Assembly: GCF_017812015.1 (NCBI RefSeq)
Contig: NZ_JADQTN010000001.1
Span: forward strand, 1,590,501-1,654,500
DNA length: 64,000 nt
Origin: Pontixanthobacter sp. CEM42
GTDB lineage: Bacteria > Pseudomonadota > Alphaproteobacteria > Sphingomonadales > Sphingomonadaceae
Direction of reading: 5' to 3'
Of this stretch, positions 47,500 through 57,157 are shown one piece after another. The translations under genes were made by a program, and so were the position numbers. Under the pieces are notes generated by a model. That model was not told the DNA's origin, ran no database searches, and saw only the letters and a program-made list of their open reading frames with translations. The stretch's first letter is position 1. Each line of letters opens with the position of its first letter.

Positions 47500-47868
47500 A
47501 TGGCCAAAATCACAGGACTGGGCGGCGTGTTTTATGTTGCGGAGGACCCTGCGGCGACGCGCGAATGGTACCGCGAAAAGCTGGGTATTGATGGCGAATA
47601 TGGCCCGCAATTGAGCTGGTCGGAAGAGACGGGTGACAAGCCCTATTCGCTGATCAGTCATTTCTCCGACGACAAATATATCAAGCCAGGCAAAGGCGGG
47701 TTTATGATCAATCTGCGCGTCGATGATCTGGACGGCTTTGTCGAAGTGCTGAAAGACCGCGATGTCGAAATCCTCGACTCTGTGGATGAGGGATACGGCA
47801 AATTCGCATGGATTCTCGACCCCAATGGCGTGAAGATCGAATTGTGGGAACAGGTCGAAGCGCCCTGA
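47500..47868 (+). CDS. VOC (glyoxalase-fold) family protein
   Basis: The 122-residue protein is a single glyoxalase/bleomycin-resistance module: ITGLGGVFYVAEDPAATREWYREKLGI at the start, FMINLRVDDLDGFVEVLKDR in the middle and FAWILDPNGVKIELWE at the end, with Glu in the last motif as a possible metal ligand. Such proteins work as dimers; the substrate is unknown. The ATG at 47500 follows a GAGGAGAG ribosome site. Confidence 0.9.
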   Translation: MAKITGLGGVFYVAEDPAATREWYREKLGIDGEYGPQLSWSEETGDKPYSLISHFSDDKYIKPGKGGFMINLRVDDLDGFVEVLKDRDVEILDSVDEGYGKFAWILDPNGVKIELWEQVEAP

Positions 47869-47932
47869 TTACGCGCCGCATGGCAACCTCGGCACGGGCG
47901 CGTTAGGCGGGTATTAACCACCTCCCGCAAAT

Positions 47933-48604
47933 ATGGCGGTGATGGTTCGTAATGCTCTCCTGATTGCCGCGTCTGCTCTTCTGGGTGGATGCAGCCTGCT
48001 GCCGGGATCGGACCGCTCCGACCCGCCGCGCAGCACGCAATCGGCGAACATGCCGGTATCGGGAGAGGCCCGCCAATGTCTGGCGCAACTGGACCGCACC
48101 GGATCGCGCTATAGCCCGTTGCCCGACCGGACGCTGGGCCAAGGCTGCACCAATTTCAACACGGTGCGATTGTCGGATTTGCGCGGTGATACTGCGAATT
48201 TTGCACTAGCCAATCTGGGCCCGGTAACATGCCCAACCGCCAATGCCTTTGCCGGATGGGCCAGATATGGCGTGGACCGCGCCGCGCGGCAAATCCTCGG
48301 CAGTCCGCTGCTGAGAATTGAAACGATGGGCAGCTATTCCTGCCGCAATGTCGCGGGGTCAAACCGTCGCTCAGCTCATTCGCGGGCAGAGGCAATCGAT
48401 GTGGCGGCTTTCGTGCTGGCCGATGGACGAAGAGTGAGCGTTTTGGGCGATTGGAACGCCGGATCAGCGGAAGAACGCGAGTTCCTGCGCATCGTCCGCG
48501 GGAGCGCCTGCAAACGGTTTGGAACGGTTCTAAGTCCGGACTACAACGCCGATCACCGCGATCATTTCCATCTGGAAGTCGGCAGCAGCGACTTCTGCCG
48601 ATAG
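47933..48604 (+). CDS. Extensin-like C-terminal domain lipoprotein
   Basis: The 223-residue protein has a signal peptide and lipobox ALLGGCSL, a short linker, then an extensin-like C-terminal domain with GQGCTNFNTVRLSD, CPTANAFAGWARYGV, GSYSCRN, AHSRAEAIDVAAFVL and a last DHRDHFHLEV. The His and Asp residues in the last two motifs resemble metal ligands of D-Ala-D-Ala-carboxypeptidase-like folds, so a cell-wall role is possible. The ATG at 47933 and another at 47942 are in frame; either gives a similar signal. Confidence 0.88.
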   Translation: MAVMVRNALLIAASALLGGCSLLPGSDRSDPPRSTQSANMPVSGEARQCLAQLDRTGSRYSPLPDRTLGQGCTNFNTVRLSDLRGDTANFALANLGPVTCPTANAFAGWARYGVDRAARQILGSPLLRIETMGSYSCRNVAGSNRRSAHSRAEAIDVAAFVLADGRRVSVLGDWNAGSAEEREFLRIVRGSACKRFGTVLSPDYNADHRDHFHLEVGSSDFCR

Positions 48605-48607
48605 GGC

Positions 48608-49231
48608 CTAGGCCGCGTTCGGCGTGGCATCGATTTGTGCCTCCAACCGCACTCTAACCGCCTCTGCAGCGTGATGTGCGCCTAGCTTGTGCATCATATT
48701 CGCGCGATGGATTTCAACGGTGCGCGGGCTGATATCCAATTCGCGGGCGATCGCCTTGTTGCTGCGCCCCCGGGTTAACCAGTCGAGCACTTCGCGCTCA
48801 CGATTGGAAAGGTTCGCAATCAAGCTACGGGCATCAATCATTTTGCGCCGCGCCTCACCATATTCAACTGCCTCACCGCCGAGACGAGAGAGTGTGCCAT
48901 CGAACAATTCCATATCGAACGGCAGCGACAGATAATGCAGCGCACCTGCTTTCATCGCATCCACCACCCGCTCGGGAACCGGCTGGGTTGCGGCGGCGAT
49001 CACGGGCAACCAAATCCCGGCATCGGCCAGAGTTTCGATCAAGCCAGCGGTGCCACCGGTCTCCGGATCGTCTGTGGCAACGATGATTCCGTGCGATGGT
49101 GCATGCCCGATCAACTCGCCAATGTCGGCATAGACTTCGGCATGATAACCGAGGTCAAATGCAATTGAGGCATGTTCCGCCCGGTTGCGGCTGGACGGGT
49201 CGACGAAATGTATTGTGAAGCGTTTTTCCAT
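48608..49231 (-). CDS. LuxR/FixJ-type transcription regulator with degenerate receiver domain
   Basis: The 207-residue protein has an N-terminal receiver-like domain (about 5-120) and a C-terminal LuxR HTH (about 141-185: LSNREREVLDWLTRGRSNKA, SPRTVEIHRANMMHKL). In the receiver the acid pocket has Asp11, but the phosphorylation position aligns to Thr53 (IVATDDPE) and the conserved Lys to Leu103 (LSLPFD), so phosphorylation as in FixJ is unlikely. The partner signal is unknown. Dyads lie upstream of its start. It is transcribed away from the Anbu operon side but in the same direction as it. Confidence 0.85.
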   Translation of the reverse strand: MEKRFTIHFVDPSSRNRAEHASIAFDLGYHAEVYADIGELIGHAPSHGIIVATDDPETGGTAGLIETLADAGIWLPVIAAATQPVPERVVDAMKAGALHYLSLPFDMELFDGTLSRLGGEAVEYGEARRKMIDARSLIANLSNREREVLDWLTRGRSNKAIARELDISPRTVEIHRANMMHKLGAHHAAEAVRVRLEAQIDATPNAA

Positions 49232-49247
49232 GAACGCATATCTGACG

Positions 49248-49276
49248 TACTACGCATGATTGCGCATTCCGTAGTA
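49248..49276. promoter_or_regulatory. Dyad TACTACG-N15-CGTAGTA just upstream of the LuxR-type gene
   Basis: The arms at 49248-49254 and 49270-49276 are perfect 7-base inverted repeats starting 17 bases before the start codon at 49231. Position and symmetry suggest an operator, perhaps for autoregulation. Confidence 0.5.
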
Positions 49277-49311
49277 ATACCGATGTGGAGATTTAATTGC
49301 CGAAAAATTCA

Positions 49312-49338
49312 GGATATTCGGACAATATTAGAATATCC
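49312..49338. promoter_or_regulatory. Second dyad GGATATTC-N11-GAATATCC
   Basis: Perfect 8-base inverted arms at 49312-49319 and 49331-49338 in the AT-rich gap between the LuxR-type gene and the Anbu gene, about 80 bases before the former's start. A second overlapping arm pair (TTCGGA/TCCGAA) is embedded. Confidence 0.4.
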
Positions 49339-49396
49339 GAAACGGATCTTTCACAGTACAAGTTCAGTCATTTCGAATAAACAGATCGCCATGAAC

Positions 49397-50143
49397 TTAG
49401 GATTTTTCGTCAAAGCTGTAGTCAGGAAGCGAATGAAATGCTGATTTCAGCGCGTCGCCCCAGCTAGACGATATGGCTTGGAAATACTCATCATCATGCG
49501 TGATCCTGCGGACATGTGTAGCTTCGAAAGAAGCGCGCCCGATGACCATGAGATCAAGCGGCAGACCGACCGACAGATTGGCCTTTAGCGTCGAATCGAA
49601 GGACACCATGATCAGCTTCACCGCATCTTCAAAGCTCATATCCTTGTCGTAACCCCGGATCAGGATCGGGCGCCCATATTTGGTTTCGCCAATCTGGAAG
49701 AAGGGTGTGTCGAAGCTCGCCTCGATAAAATTACCCTCAGGGTAGATCATAAACAGGCGCGGCTCCATGCCTTCGATCTGCCCTGCCAGAATGATCGATG
49801 CGGTGAAGCGGCCCTTACCCCGCGCGCCATTGTCTTCCTGTGTCTTGGCAATGGTATCGCGCAGCAATTGGCCGATCTCTGACGCGACCTGAAACATCGT
49901 GGGCGCTTTCAGCAGCGAATTGTTACGATCTTCAGGCGCTTTTGTGCGTTCCTCAAGCTGACTGATAACCGCTTGCGTGGTCGCAAGGTTGCCAGCGGTC
50001 ATAACCGACAGAATGCGCTCACCGGGGACCGTCCAGTGAAACATCTTCTTAAAGACAGAGATATTGTCGACGCCCGAATTCGTCCGAGTGTCGCTCATCA
50101 TCACGAGGCCCTTATCGAGCACCATTCCAACACAATATGTCAT
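49397..50143 (-). CDS. Anbu, proteasome-like self-compartmentalising protease
   Basis: The 248-residue protein matches Anbu (COG3484): MTYCVGMVLDKGLVMMSDTR at the start, where Thr2 after Met removal would be the N-terminal nucleophile, then GVDNISVFKKMFHW, GRFTASIILAGQIEG and the NLSVGLPLDL segment. Anbu forms large ring or helical assemblies related to the 20S beta subunits and HslV. It is the last gene of the four-gene run ending here, after the transglutaminase-like gene. Confidence 0.92.
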   Translation of the reverse strand: MTYCVGMVLDKGLVMMSDTRTNSGVDNISVFKKMFHWTVPGERILSVMTAGNLATTQAVISQLEERTKAPEDRNNSLLKAPTMFQVASEIGQLLRDTIAKTQEDNGARGKGRFTASIILAGQIEGMEPRLFMIYPEGNFIEASFDTPFFQIGETKYGRPILIRGYDKDMSFEDAVKLIMVSFDSTLKANLSVGLPLDLMVIGRASFEATHVRRITHDDEYFQAISSSWGDALKSAFHSLPDYSFDEKS

Positions 50144-50242
50144 GAGAAATCCTTCATCCGGCCAGCCGCCGTTATCGCGCGCGAATACACCTAGAAAATC
50201 GAACGGTCCATCCGAAATCGTGCACCCCGATCATTGACCGCA

Positions 50243-51055
50243 TCATTGCTGAACTTGCTGCTCCACCTCGACATCGACCTGCAGGTCTTCGTTGAGCGAA
50301 CCAAAAGTGATGCCAGTAATCGGCGCTGCATCACGGTAATCACGCCCGGTGGCAACGCGAACATAGCGCGGGTCGGGGCTGATGCCGTTAGAGATATCGA
50401 AACCAACCCAGCCAAGCCCATCAACATGCGCCTCTGCCCATGCATGGGTAGCGTCTTGTTCCACCCGATCATTCATCATCAGGTATCCGCTGACATAGCG
50501 TGCCGGGACATCCATCGCCCGCGCTGCACCAATGAAGATGTGCGCGTGATCCTGGCACACGCCGCTGCCTTGGGTGGCGGCTTCCTCAGCGGTGGTTTTC
50601 ACTCCGGTCTGGCCCGTCATATAGGCCACATCGGAACGGATCCGTTCCGAAAGCGCATGCAGCCCGTCCAACTTGTTCCCGTCGAGCGTACCGATGTCCC
50701 GCAGCATCTGCTTTACGGTTGGCCCCGGCTTGGTCAGCGCGGTTTGGCCAAGGAAGCTCCACAATGGTAAATGCCCGGAATGGCGCCCAATAACGCCGGC
50801 ATTGTCTTCCGTATCCACCAACCCTTCGCAGCTGATCAGGACTTCGCGAACGCCGGGTTCGACCGTTACCAGTGTAACCGTGTTGAAATTCTGGTCGTCA
50901 TACTCAAGCTCGGCCTCGGCATTCTCGTATGACATTGTCCAGTCGAGAATTTTCTGACCTTGCGTTTCCTTCGGCGTCAGGCGCAACCGTTGCAGCGCAT
51001 GCACCACAGGCTCTCTGAACCGATACCGGGTGTTATGGCGAATGGATAATCTCAC
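50243..51055 (-). CDS. Transglutaminase-like cysteine protease of the Anbu operon
   Basis: The 270-residue protein has an N-terminal beta domain (1-100) with RYRFREPVVHALQRLRLTPK and a transglutaminase-like core with all three catalytic residues: Cys167 (GSGVCQDHAH), His204 (DATHAWAEAH) and Asp220 (WVGFDISNG). It overlaps the alpha-E gene by four bases. In other bacteria this gene, alpha-E and ATP-grasp neighbours are found with Anbu; the substrate is unknown. Confidence 0.92.
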   Translation of the reverse strand: MRLSIRHNTRYRFREPVVHALQRLRLTPKETQGQKILDWTMSYENAEAELEYDDQNFNTVTLVTVEPGVREVLISCEGLVDTEDNAGVIGRHSGHLPLWSFLGQTALTKPGPTVKQMLRDIGTLDGNKLDGLHALSERIRSDVAYMTGQTGVKTTAEEAATQGSGVCQDHAHIFIGAARAMDVPARYVSGYLMMNDRVEQDATHAWAEAHVDGLGWVGFDISNGISPDPRYVRVATGRDYRDAAPITGITFGSLNEDLQVDVEVEQQVQQ

Positions 51056-51999
51056 GCGATGAACCTGTAGTCTTCCGCGATCGCGGCAGCGATAGCATTG
51101 TTGCGATTGCTAAAATCGATCAGGAACTGGTGCAGGCCAGTATCGAAAATATCGTCGATCGTGGTCGCGCTCATCTCGGTATCGGCATCGCGCATCAATT
51201 CGTTACAGAGACCTTCATTGTGATGGAGCCTGGCGAGCGCCGCAAGATTGTCCCGCAGAGCCGAATGGCAAAATGCTAAGCTGCGCGGGAAGCGGTCATC
51301 GAGCACCAGAAATTCAACAATGCCGCGCGCATCAATCTCGCCTGCGTTGAGCCAACGATAGGCGCGGTCGCCCGATACGGAGCGTAGCACATTGTCCCAT
51401 TGACCCGTATCGAGGCTGGACCCGACATAAGATAGCGACGGCAGTAGCAGATAATATTTGATGTCGAGAATGCGCGCGATGCTGTCCCCGCGCTCCACAA
51501 ACGTGCCGGCCCGCGCAAAATGGAAACCGGCATCGCGAAGCATTGAGCCAGCCATGGCTCCATGGACCTGCATCCCTGCACGCCGGACATCGCCGACAAC
51601 TTTGCCAAGATTGCCCTGAGCAACGGGGCGCTTCAAATCATCCTGCAACTGCATCCAGCTGGTATTGACAGCCTCCCAGACCTCGCTGCTGATCACATTG
51701 CGGACCAGTCGAGCGTTGGTCCGCACCTGTTCGAACGTGCTCAGCACATTAGCGCTATTCTCTTTGTCCCGCAGGATGAAGTTCCAGACATTGGGGCCGG
51801 AGTAATCGTCTTCAAACTTCGCTTCAAACGCGACTTTCTGCCCTGAAGTGACAATGACAGAACGCCATTCCTCTTTCGCTTTGGTATGGTCACGTGTGAG
51901 CGCCATGCGCAGTCCAGCATCAAGCAGGCGTGCGGTGTTCTCCGCCCGCTCCAAATAGCGGAACATCCAGAACAGTCCGTTGGCTGTACGGCCTAGCAT
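51052..51999 (-). CDS. Alpha-E domain protein
   Basis: The 315-residue, mostly helical protein starts MLGRTANGLFWMFRYLERAENTARLLD and carries ISSEVWEAVNTSWMQLQDDL and GTFVERGDSIARILDIKYYL, which mark the alpha-E family. Alpha-E is always found next to the circularly permuted ATP-grasp protein and is thought to help make a small peptide-like product. Its ATG overlaps nothing upstream (31 bases to the next gene), while its stop overlaps the transglutaminase start. Confidence 0.92.
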   Translation of the reverse strand: MLGRTANGLFWMFRYLERAENTARLLDAGLRMALTRDHTKAKEEWRSVIVTSGQKVAFEAKFEDDYSGPNVWNFILRDKENSANVLSTFEQVRTNARLVRNVISSEVWEAVNTSWMQLQDDLKRPVAQGNLGKVVGDVRRAGMQVHGAMAGSMLRDAGFHFARAGTFVERGDSIARILDIKYYLLLPSLSYVGSSLDTGQWDNVLRSVSGDRAYRWLNAGEIDARGIVEFLVLDDRFPRSLAFCHSALRDNLAALARLHHNEGLCNELMRDADTEMSATTIDDIFDTGLHQFLIDFSNRNNAIAAAIAEDYRFIA

Positions 52000-52030
52000 G
52001 CGCGGCTCGCGAGGGTGTCTAGAGCAGCCA

Positions 52031-53458
52031 TCAGTCTTTCAGCACCCATGTATCTTTAGTCCCGCCGCCTTGGCTGGAATTGACCACCAGCGATCCTTTT
52101 TTAAGCGCAACCCGCGTCAATCCCCCGGGTGTGATATCTACGCCATTGGGCGATACCAAAACATAGGGGCGCAAATCGACATGGCGCGGTGCAAGGCCGC
52201 TCTTGGTGAAGATGGGTGTGGTAGAAAGCGCAAGCGTCGGTTGCGCGATGTAGTTTTCCGGCGTTGTCTTCAGCTTCTTGCGGAAAGCTGCGATTTCCTT
52301 CTTTGAGGCGGTTGGCCCGATCAGCATACCGTAACCGCCCGAACCGTGGACTTCTTTCACCACCAGCTCTTCGAGATTGTCGAGCACATAAGCGAGGCTA
52401 TCATCATCCGCGCAGCGCCATGTCTGAACATTGGGGAGTAGCGGTTTTTCGCCGGTGTAGAATTCGACGATCTCCGGCATGAAGCTGTAAACCGCTTTGT
52501 CATCGCACACGCCTGTTCCCGGTGCATTGGCGATCGTGACGCCGCCAGCGCGGTAAACATCCATGATCCCCGGCACACCCAGGACAGAGTCCGAATTGAA
52601 CGTCAACGGATCGAGATATTCATCGTCAATCCGGCGGTAGATCACATCGAGCGGTTGGAACCCGCGAGTGGTACGCATCTGCACGCGGCCATCCATTACC
52701 CGCAGATCGCTGCCTTCGACCAGTTCCGCGCCCATTTGGTCTGCAAGGAAAGCATGTTCGAAGTAAGCGCTGTTATAGATGCCCGGCGTTAGGACAGCGA
52801 CAGTAGGCTTGCCCTTGGTTGCTGGCGGCGCACAGGCTGCGAGGCTCTTAGCAAGCTGACGCGGATAGGTTGCAACTGGCTCGACATCGACTTGCGAGAA
52901 CAGCTCGGGGAACATCGCCATCATTGTTTCGCGGTTTTCGAGCATATAGCTCACACCCGAGGGAGTGCGGGCATTGTCTTCGAGTACAAACCACTCATCC
53001 GGCCCGGTCCGAACCAGATCGATCCCGACTATATGCGAATAGACACCGCCCGGTGGCGTAAACCCGACCATTTGCTGCAGCCATGCTGCATTGTTCTGAA
53101 ACAGACGCTGCGGCACCCGGCCGGCGCGGATAATCTCTTGCCGGTGGTAGAGATCGTACATGAAGGCGTTGAGCGCACTGACACGTTGCTCGATACCGCG
53201 GACCAATCGCCGCCACTCGCCTGCACCAATAACACGCGGCACCATATCAAACGGGATCAAGCGCTCTTCGGCCTCATCCTCACCATAGACGTTGAAAGTA
53301 ATACCGGTTTTTCGAAAATTGCTTTCGGCTTCACGGTGCTTGCGCTTCAGCCAAGAGGGGTCCTGCTGGTCGTACCATTCGCAATAGCCGCCATAAGCAG
53401 GGCGAACCGATCCGCCCTCCGCATACATCTCGTCGAAATTGGCTGGCGCCTCGCTCAT
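52031..53458 (-). CDS. Circularly permuted ATP-grasp family protein
   Basis: The 475-residue protein is a type 2 circularly permuted ATP-grasp ligase: FDEMYAEGGSVRPAYGGYCEW at the start, PFDMVPRVIGAGEWRRL, LEDNARTPSGVSYMLENR, the VYRRIDDEYLDPL region and VVKEVHGSGGYGMLIGP as ATP grasp. It likely forms an amide bond on an unknown peptide or amino acid. With alpha-E and the transglutaminase it is the synthetic part of the Anbu operon. The ATG at 53458 is the family start; the longer frame adds 11 residues. Confidence 0.92.
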   Translation of the reverse strand: MSEAPANFDEMYAEGGSVRPAYGGYCEWYDQQDPSWLKRKHREAESNFRKTGITFNVYGEDEAEERLIPFDMVPRVIGAGEWRRLVRGIEQRVSALNAFMYDLYHRQEIIRAGRVPQRLFQNNAAWLQQMVGFTPPGGVYSHIVGIDLVRTGPDEWFVLEDNARTPSGVSYMLENRETMMAMFPELFSQVDVEPVATYPRQLAKSLAACAPPATKGKPTVAVLTPGIYNSAYFEHAFLADQMGAELVEGSDLRVMDGRVQMRTTRGFQPLDVIYRRIDDEYLDPLTFNSDSVLGVPGIMDVYRAGGVTIANAPGTGVCDDKAVYSFMPEIVEFYTGEKPLLPNVQTWRCADDDSLAYVLDNLEELVVKEVHGSGGYGMLIGPTASKKEIAAFRKKLKTTPENYIAQPTLALSTTPIFTKSGLAPRHVDLRPYVLVSPNGVDITPGGLTRVALKKGSLVVNSSQGGGTKDTWVLKD

Positions 53459-53542
53459 GAACCCCCGAAAATGCTTGTCCAGCGAACGCAATCATTTCGC
53501 GTTCGTCAGGCTACCCCGTTGCAGCCTTATAAACCCAAAGCC

Positions 53543-54340
53543 TCACTTGTCTCCAAGTTCCCGTAAAATCGCCCGGATGCACTCTGGCGAGTAGGAAAAG
53601 CCAATGTGATTGCAGCGCAATGCCACAGCACGATCACGCTCGCCTTCCTTGCCGCAGGTACAGCGCGGGCTGACGATCCCGTCGCGCGCACTCCAGAAGG
53701 CGACCGTTTCCACGGGCGGTTTCTCGCCGACATCGCCCTCGATTGGCGGCTGATCCACCTTGTGACCGGTGACAAACTGATAGATGCGCCAAGCGTTGTT
53801 GGCGCGTGGATTGCCGCTGAAAGGCGATCCCATCGTAATGACTTTGGCCACTTTATCGGGATGGCGCTTCGCCAGCTCACGCGCGAACAGACCGCCAAGG
53901 CTCCAACCCACCAGCACGACATCACGGCCATAGCGCTCATGGATATCAATCAGTCGCTCTTCCAGAAAAGCGACATTCTCGGTCGTGGGACCAAAATTAA
54001 AACCCATACCCCAGCGCTTGACTGTGTGCCCTGCCCGCTCGATCTGCTGCGCCATATATTTCATGCGCACCGGATGCGTGCCAAAACCGGGAAGCATCAT
54101 CACCGTTTGGGGTGACTGCGTTTCGGCAATCTCCATCTTGCGGAACAGCCGTAACGCCGGTTCCAACACTGCCCGCGCCTCTGCCAGTGTGTGCCGTATC
54201 TTCGGACGCGGCGCAGGCTCGGGATTGGTTTCCCGCGCCAAGGCAACCCTGCGCGACAATTCACCTTTGCGGATTTGCAATCCGTCGAGCGGTGATGGAG
54301 GTTGTTTGGCTGCCAACTTAGCTTCTGGATTTAGGGGCAA
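53543..54340 (-). CDS. Alpha/beta hydrolase
   Basis: The 265-residue protein has a basic N-terminal extension (1-75), then VMMLPGFGTHPVRMKYM, the nucleophile elbow GWSLGG (Ser147), and a late catalytic-histidine region CNHIGFSY. A cysteine-rich loop (SPRCTCGKEGERD) precedes the last strand. It belongs with serine lipases or peptidases of the alpha/beta fold, but no class can be assigned. The start overlaps the preceding DUF3617-like gene by 10 bases. Confidence 0.85.
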   Translation of the reverse strand: MPLNPEAKLAAKQPPSPLDGLQIRKGELSRRVALARETNPEPAPRPKIRHTLAEARAVLEPALRLFRKMEIAETQSPQTVMMLPGFGTHPVRMKYMAQQIERAGHTVKRWGMGFNFGPTTENVAFLEERLIDIHERYGRDVVLVGWSLGGLFARELAKRHPDKVAKVITMGSPFSGNPRANNAWRIYQFVTGHKVDQPPIEGDVGEKPPVETVAFWSARDGIVSPRCTCGKEGERDRAVALRCNHIGFSYSPECIRAILRELGDK

Positions 54341-54861
54341 TCGCCGATCCGCTCGGACTTGATGTTCATTTTCATGTTCATCTCGCCAATCGGACCGCCG
54401 CTAATTTTCATATCCATTTCGAGATCAGTCTGATCCGATTGGACAGTTCCGCTCATCGCCACTTCGGCGCCAGAACCCATTGGCCCGCTGCATTTCATAT
54501 TGGCATCAAGATCCGATCCAGAGACGTCAAACTTGCTAAACTCGCATTGCGACGATTGATCCGCCTGCCCCAAGCCGCGCACCATATCCTGAAAGCCGTT
54601 TTCCGCCTCTTCCTGAGTCAGGCACCGCTCCGACGTATCGGTCCGCTGGGCCTGCTGCTCAGCCATCGCTTGCTGCGCTTCCGGAAGGCCCGTGATACTC
54701 ACATCGACGACCTCGGTGACGGTCCGATAAAGTCCTGGCTCAGGCTTTTCCAGTTCTTCGATGGCCGCTGCTACTTCTTCCTGAGTTTTCGGTTCTTCGG
54801 CCTCGCTTCCGCAGGCGGCTAGGCCCAGAGCAAGGAGCGGCAGACAAAAACGGACACGCAT
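54331..54861 (-). CDS. DUF3617-like lipoprotein
   Basis: The 176-residue protein has a lipobox LGLAACGSE and an acidic leader, then [20 protein letters not shown] and a series of beta strands ending [23 protein letters not shown]3617 domains are small beta-sandwiches in the envelope with no known function; the pattern GLYR-(N)-V and CSGPMGSG support it. The ATG at 54861 follows an AAGGAGG ribosome site. Its last codons overlap the next gene. Confidence 0.85.
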   Translation of the reverse strand: MRVRFCLPLLALGLAACGSEAEEPKTQEEVAAAIEELEKPEPGLYRTVTEVVDVSITGLPEAQQAMAEQQAQRTDTSERCLTQEEAENGFQDMVRGLGQADQSSQCEFSKFDVSGSDLDANMKCSGPMGSGAEVAMSGTVQSDQTDLEMDMKISGGPIGEMNMKMNIKSERIGDCP

Positions 54862-54970
54862 CGGTAAATCCTCCTTAAAACATGGTTGCAAGCTATCAGT
54901 CGGACCACTCCCTGCCAAGCGCCGCATTGATGCCTTGCCCGCAGCCGGTTTACCCCCCATATGTTCCGCT

Positions 54971-57157
54971 ATGTCTCAGCTCGTTATCCGCCGCGGTCTT
55001 GAAGAACCCGATACGTCCGAAGAATTCGTCCCGCACAAGCCCAATCGACCCGAAAAATCGATGCCGGGCAAGAAGTTTGAGCTCGTTTCAGATTATGAGC
55101 CCGCAGGCGACCAACCGACTGCAATTGCCGAATTGGTTGGCGGCGTTGGTGATGGTGAAGCAACGCAGACGCTGCTCGGCGTTACCGGTTCGGGCAAGAC
55201 TTTCACTATGGCCAAAGTGATCGAGGAAACGCAGCGCCCCGCCCTGATCCTCGCGCCCAATAAAATCCTCGCCGCACAGCTCTTCGGGGAGTTCAAGAGC
55301 TTCTTCCCCAACAATGCGGTCGAATATTTCGTCAGCTATTATGACTACTACCAGCCCGAAGCATATGTCGCGCGGTCGGATACCTATATCGAGAAAGAAA
55401 GCTCGGTAAACGAGGCAATCGACCGGATGCGGCACTCGGCCACGCGGTCCTTGCTTGAGCGGGACGATGTCATCATCGTCGCCTCGGTTTCCTGCCTGTA
55501 CGGTATCGGATCGGTTGAGACTTATTCAGCGATGATATTTGACATCAAAAAGGGCGAAAGCGTTGATCAGCGAGAGTTGATCCGGAAGCTGGTGGCGCTG
55601 CAATATAAGCGCAATGATGCAGCCTTTACGCGCGGTACATTCCGAGTGCGCGGCGATAATCTGGAACTCTACCCTAGCCACTATGAGGATATGGCATGGC
55701 GGATCAGTTTCTTCGGTGACGATATCGAGGAAATCAACGAGTTCGACCCGCTGACAGGTACCAAAGGCGCTAGGCTCGATACCGTTCGCGTCTATGCGAA
55801 TTCGCACTATGTCACACCCGGTCCGACCATGAAGCAGGCCGCTGATGCGATTAAGTTTGAGCTGCAAGAGCGACTGAAAGAGTTGAATGAGGAAGGCCTG
55901 CTGCTGGAAGCCCAGCGGCTTGAGCAACGCACCAATTTCGATCTTGAAATGATCGCCGCCACTGGGTCATGCGCGGGAATTGAGAACTACTCGCGTTTCC
56001 TGACAGGCCGTCTGCCCGGCGAACCACCACCGACACTATTCGAGTATCTTCCCGAAAACGCATTGCTCTTTGTCGACGAAAGCCATCAAACGGTACCGCA
56101 GATCGGAGCGATGTCGAAAGGCGATCACCGCCGCAAACTGACGCTCGCGCAATATGGCTTCCGCCTACCCAGCTGTATCGACAACCGCCCGCTGCGCTTC
56201 AACGAATGGGATGCGATGCGCCCGCAAACCGTGGCGGTTTCGGCCACCCCTGGCGGCTGGGAAATGGAGCAAGCCGGCGGCGTCTTTGCCGAGCAAGTCA
56301 TCCGACCCACGGGCCTGATCGACCCACCGGTCGAAATCCGCCCGGTCGAGGATCAGGTGCAGGATTGCATCGACCAATGCCGCCAGACTGCTGAGAAAGG
56401 TTATCGCACGCTCGTCACCACACTGACCAAGCGGATGGCGGAGGACCTCACCGAATTTATGCACGAAGCGGGCCTGCGCGTCCGTTACATGCATAGCGAT
56501 GTAGAGACGCTCGAACGCATCGAACTGATCCGTGATCTACGGCTTGGCGTATATGACGTTCTGGTCGGCATAAATTTGCTGCGTGAAGGCCTGGACATTC
56601 CAGAATGCGGGTTAGTTTGCATCCTCGACGCCGACAAAGAAGGCTTTCTCCGCAGCGAGACCTCGCTCGTCCAGACCATCGGCCGCGCAGCGCGTAACGT
56701 CGACGGCAAGGTCATTCTCTATGCCGACCGGATAACCGGCAGCATGGAACGCGCGATGGCCGAAACCGACCGCCGCCGCGAAAAACAACGCGCCTATAAT
56801 GAAGAACACGGCATCACGCCCGCGACTATCAAACGCGATATCGCCGATATCGTAGCGCACACAGCCAGCAAGGATAGCGTCACAGTCGATACCGGCGATG
56901 AGGAGGTTAACAATCTCGTCGGCCACAACCTCCGCGCCTATATCGAAGACCTAGAGAAACGCATGCGCGACGCCGCTGCCGATCTGGAATTCGAAGAAGC
57001 TGGCCGCCTCCGCGACGAAATCCGCAAGTTGGAAGCGGATGAGCTCGGCATCCCCGACGAAGACAAGAAAGCACCGATTGTCGGGCGTGCGCAGGAGGGT
57101 AAGCCTGGTACCCGGAAGATGCGCTATGGGAAAACACAGCGGAAGTTTGGGAAGTGA
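54971..57157 (+). CDS. uvrB: Excinuclease ABC subunit B
   Basis: UvrB is the damage-verification helicase of nucleotide excision repair. The 728-residue protein has Walker [14 protein letters not shown] (about 70-77), the beta-hairpin [24 protein letters not shown]-like DESH, helicase motif [16 protein letters not shown], motif [13 protein letters not shown] and a C-terminal UVR coiled coil [16 protein letters not shown] 30-residue N-terminal extension precedes the usual start. The ATG at 54971 is preferred; the longer frame adds 12 residues. Confidence 0.96.
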   Translation: MSQLVIRRGLEEPDTSEEFVPHKPNRPEKSMPGKKFELVSDYEPAGDQPTAIAELVGGVGDGEATQTLLGVTGSGKTFTMAKVIEETQRPALILAPNKILAAQLFGEFKSFFPNNAVEYFVSYYDYYQPEAYVARSDTYIEKESSVNEAIDRMRHSATRSLLERDDVIIVASVSCLYGIGSVETYSAMIFDIKKGESVDQRELIRKLVALQYKRNDAAFTRGTFRVRGDNLELYPSHYEDMAWRISFFGDDIEEINEFDPLTGTKGARLDTVRVYANSHYVTPGPTMKQAADAIKFELQERLKELNEEGLLLEAQRLEQRTNFDLEMIAATGSCAGIENYSRFLTGRLPGEPPPTLFEYLPENALLFVDESHQTVPQIGAMSKGDHRRKLTLAQYGFRLPSCIDNRPLRFNEWDAMRPQTVAVSATPGGWEMEQAGGVFAEQVIRPTGLIDPPVEIRPVEDQVQDCIDQCRQTAEKGYRTLVTTLTKRMAEDLTEFMHEAGLRVRYMHSDVETLERIELIRDLRLGVYDVLVGINLLREGLDIPECGLVCILDADKEGFLRSETSLVQTIGRAARNVDGKVILYADRITGSMERAMAETDRRREKQRAYNEEHGITPATIKRDIADIVAHTASKDSVTVDTGDEEVNNLVGHNLRAYIEDLEKRMRDAAADLEFEEAGRLRDEIRKLEADELGIPDEDKKAPIVGRAQEGKPGTRKMRYGKTQRKFGK

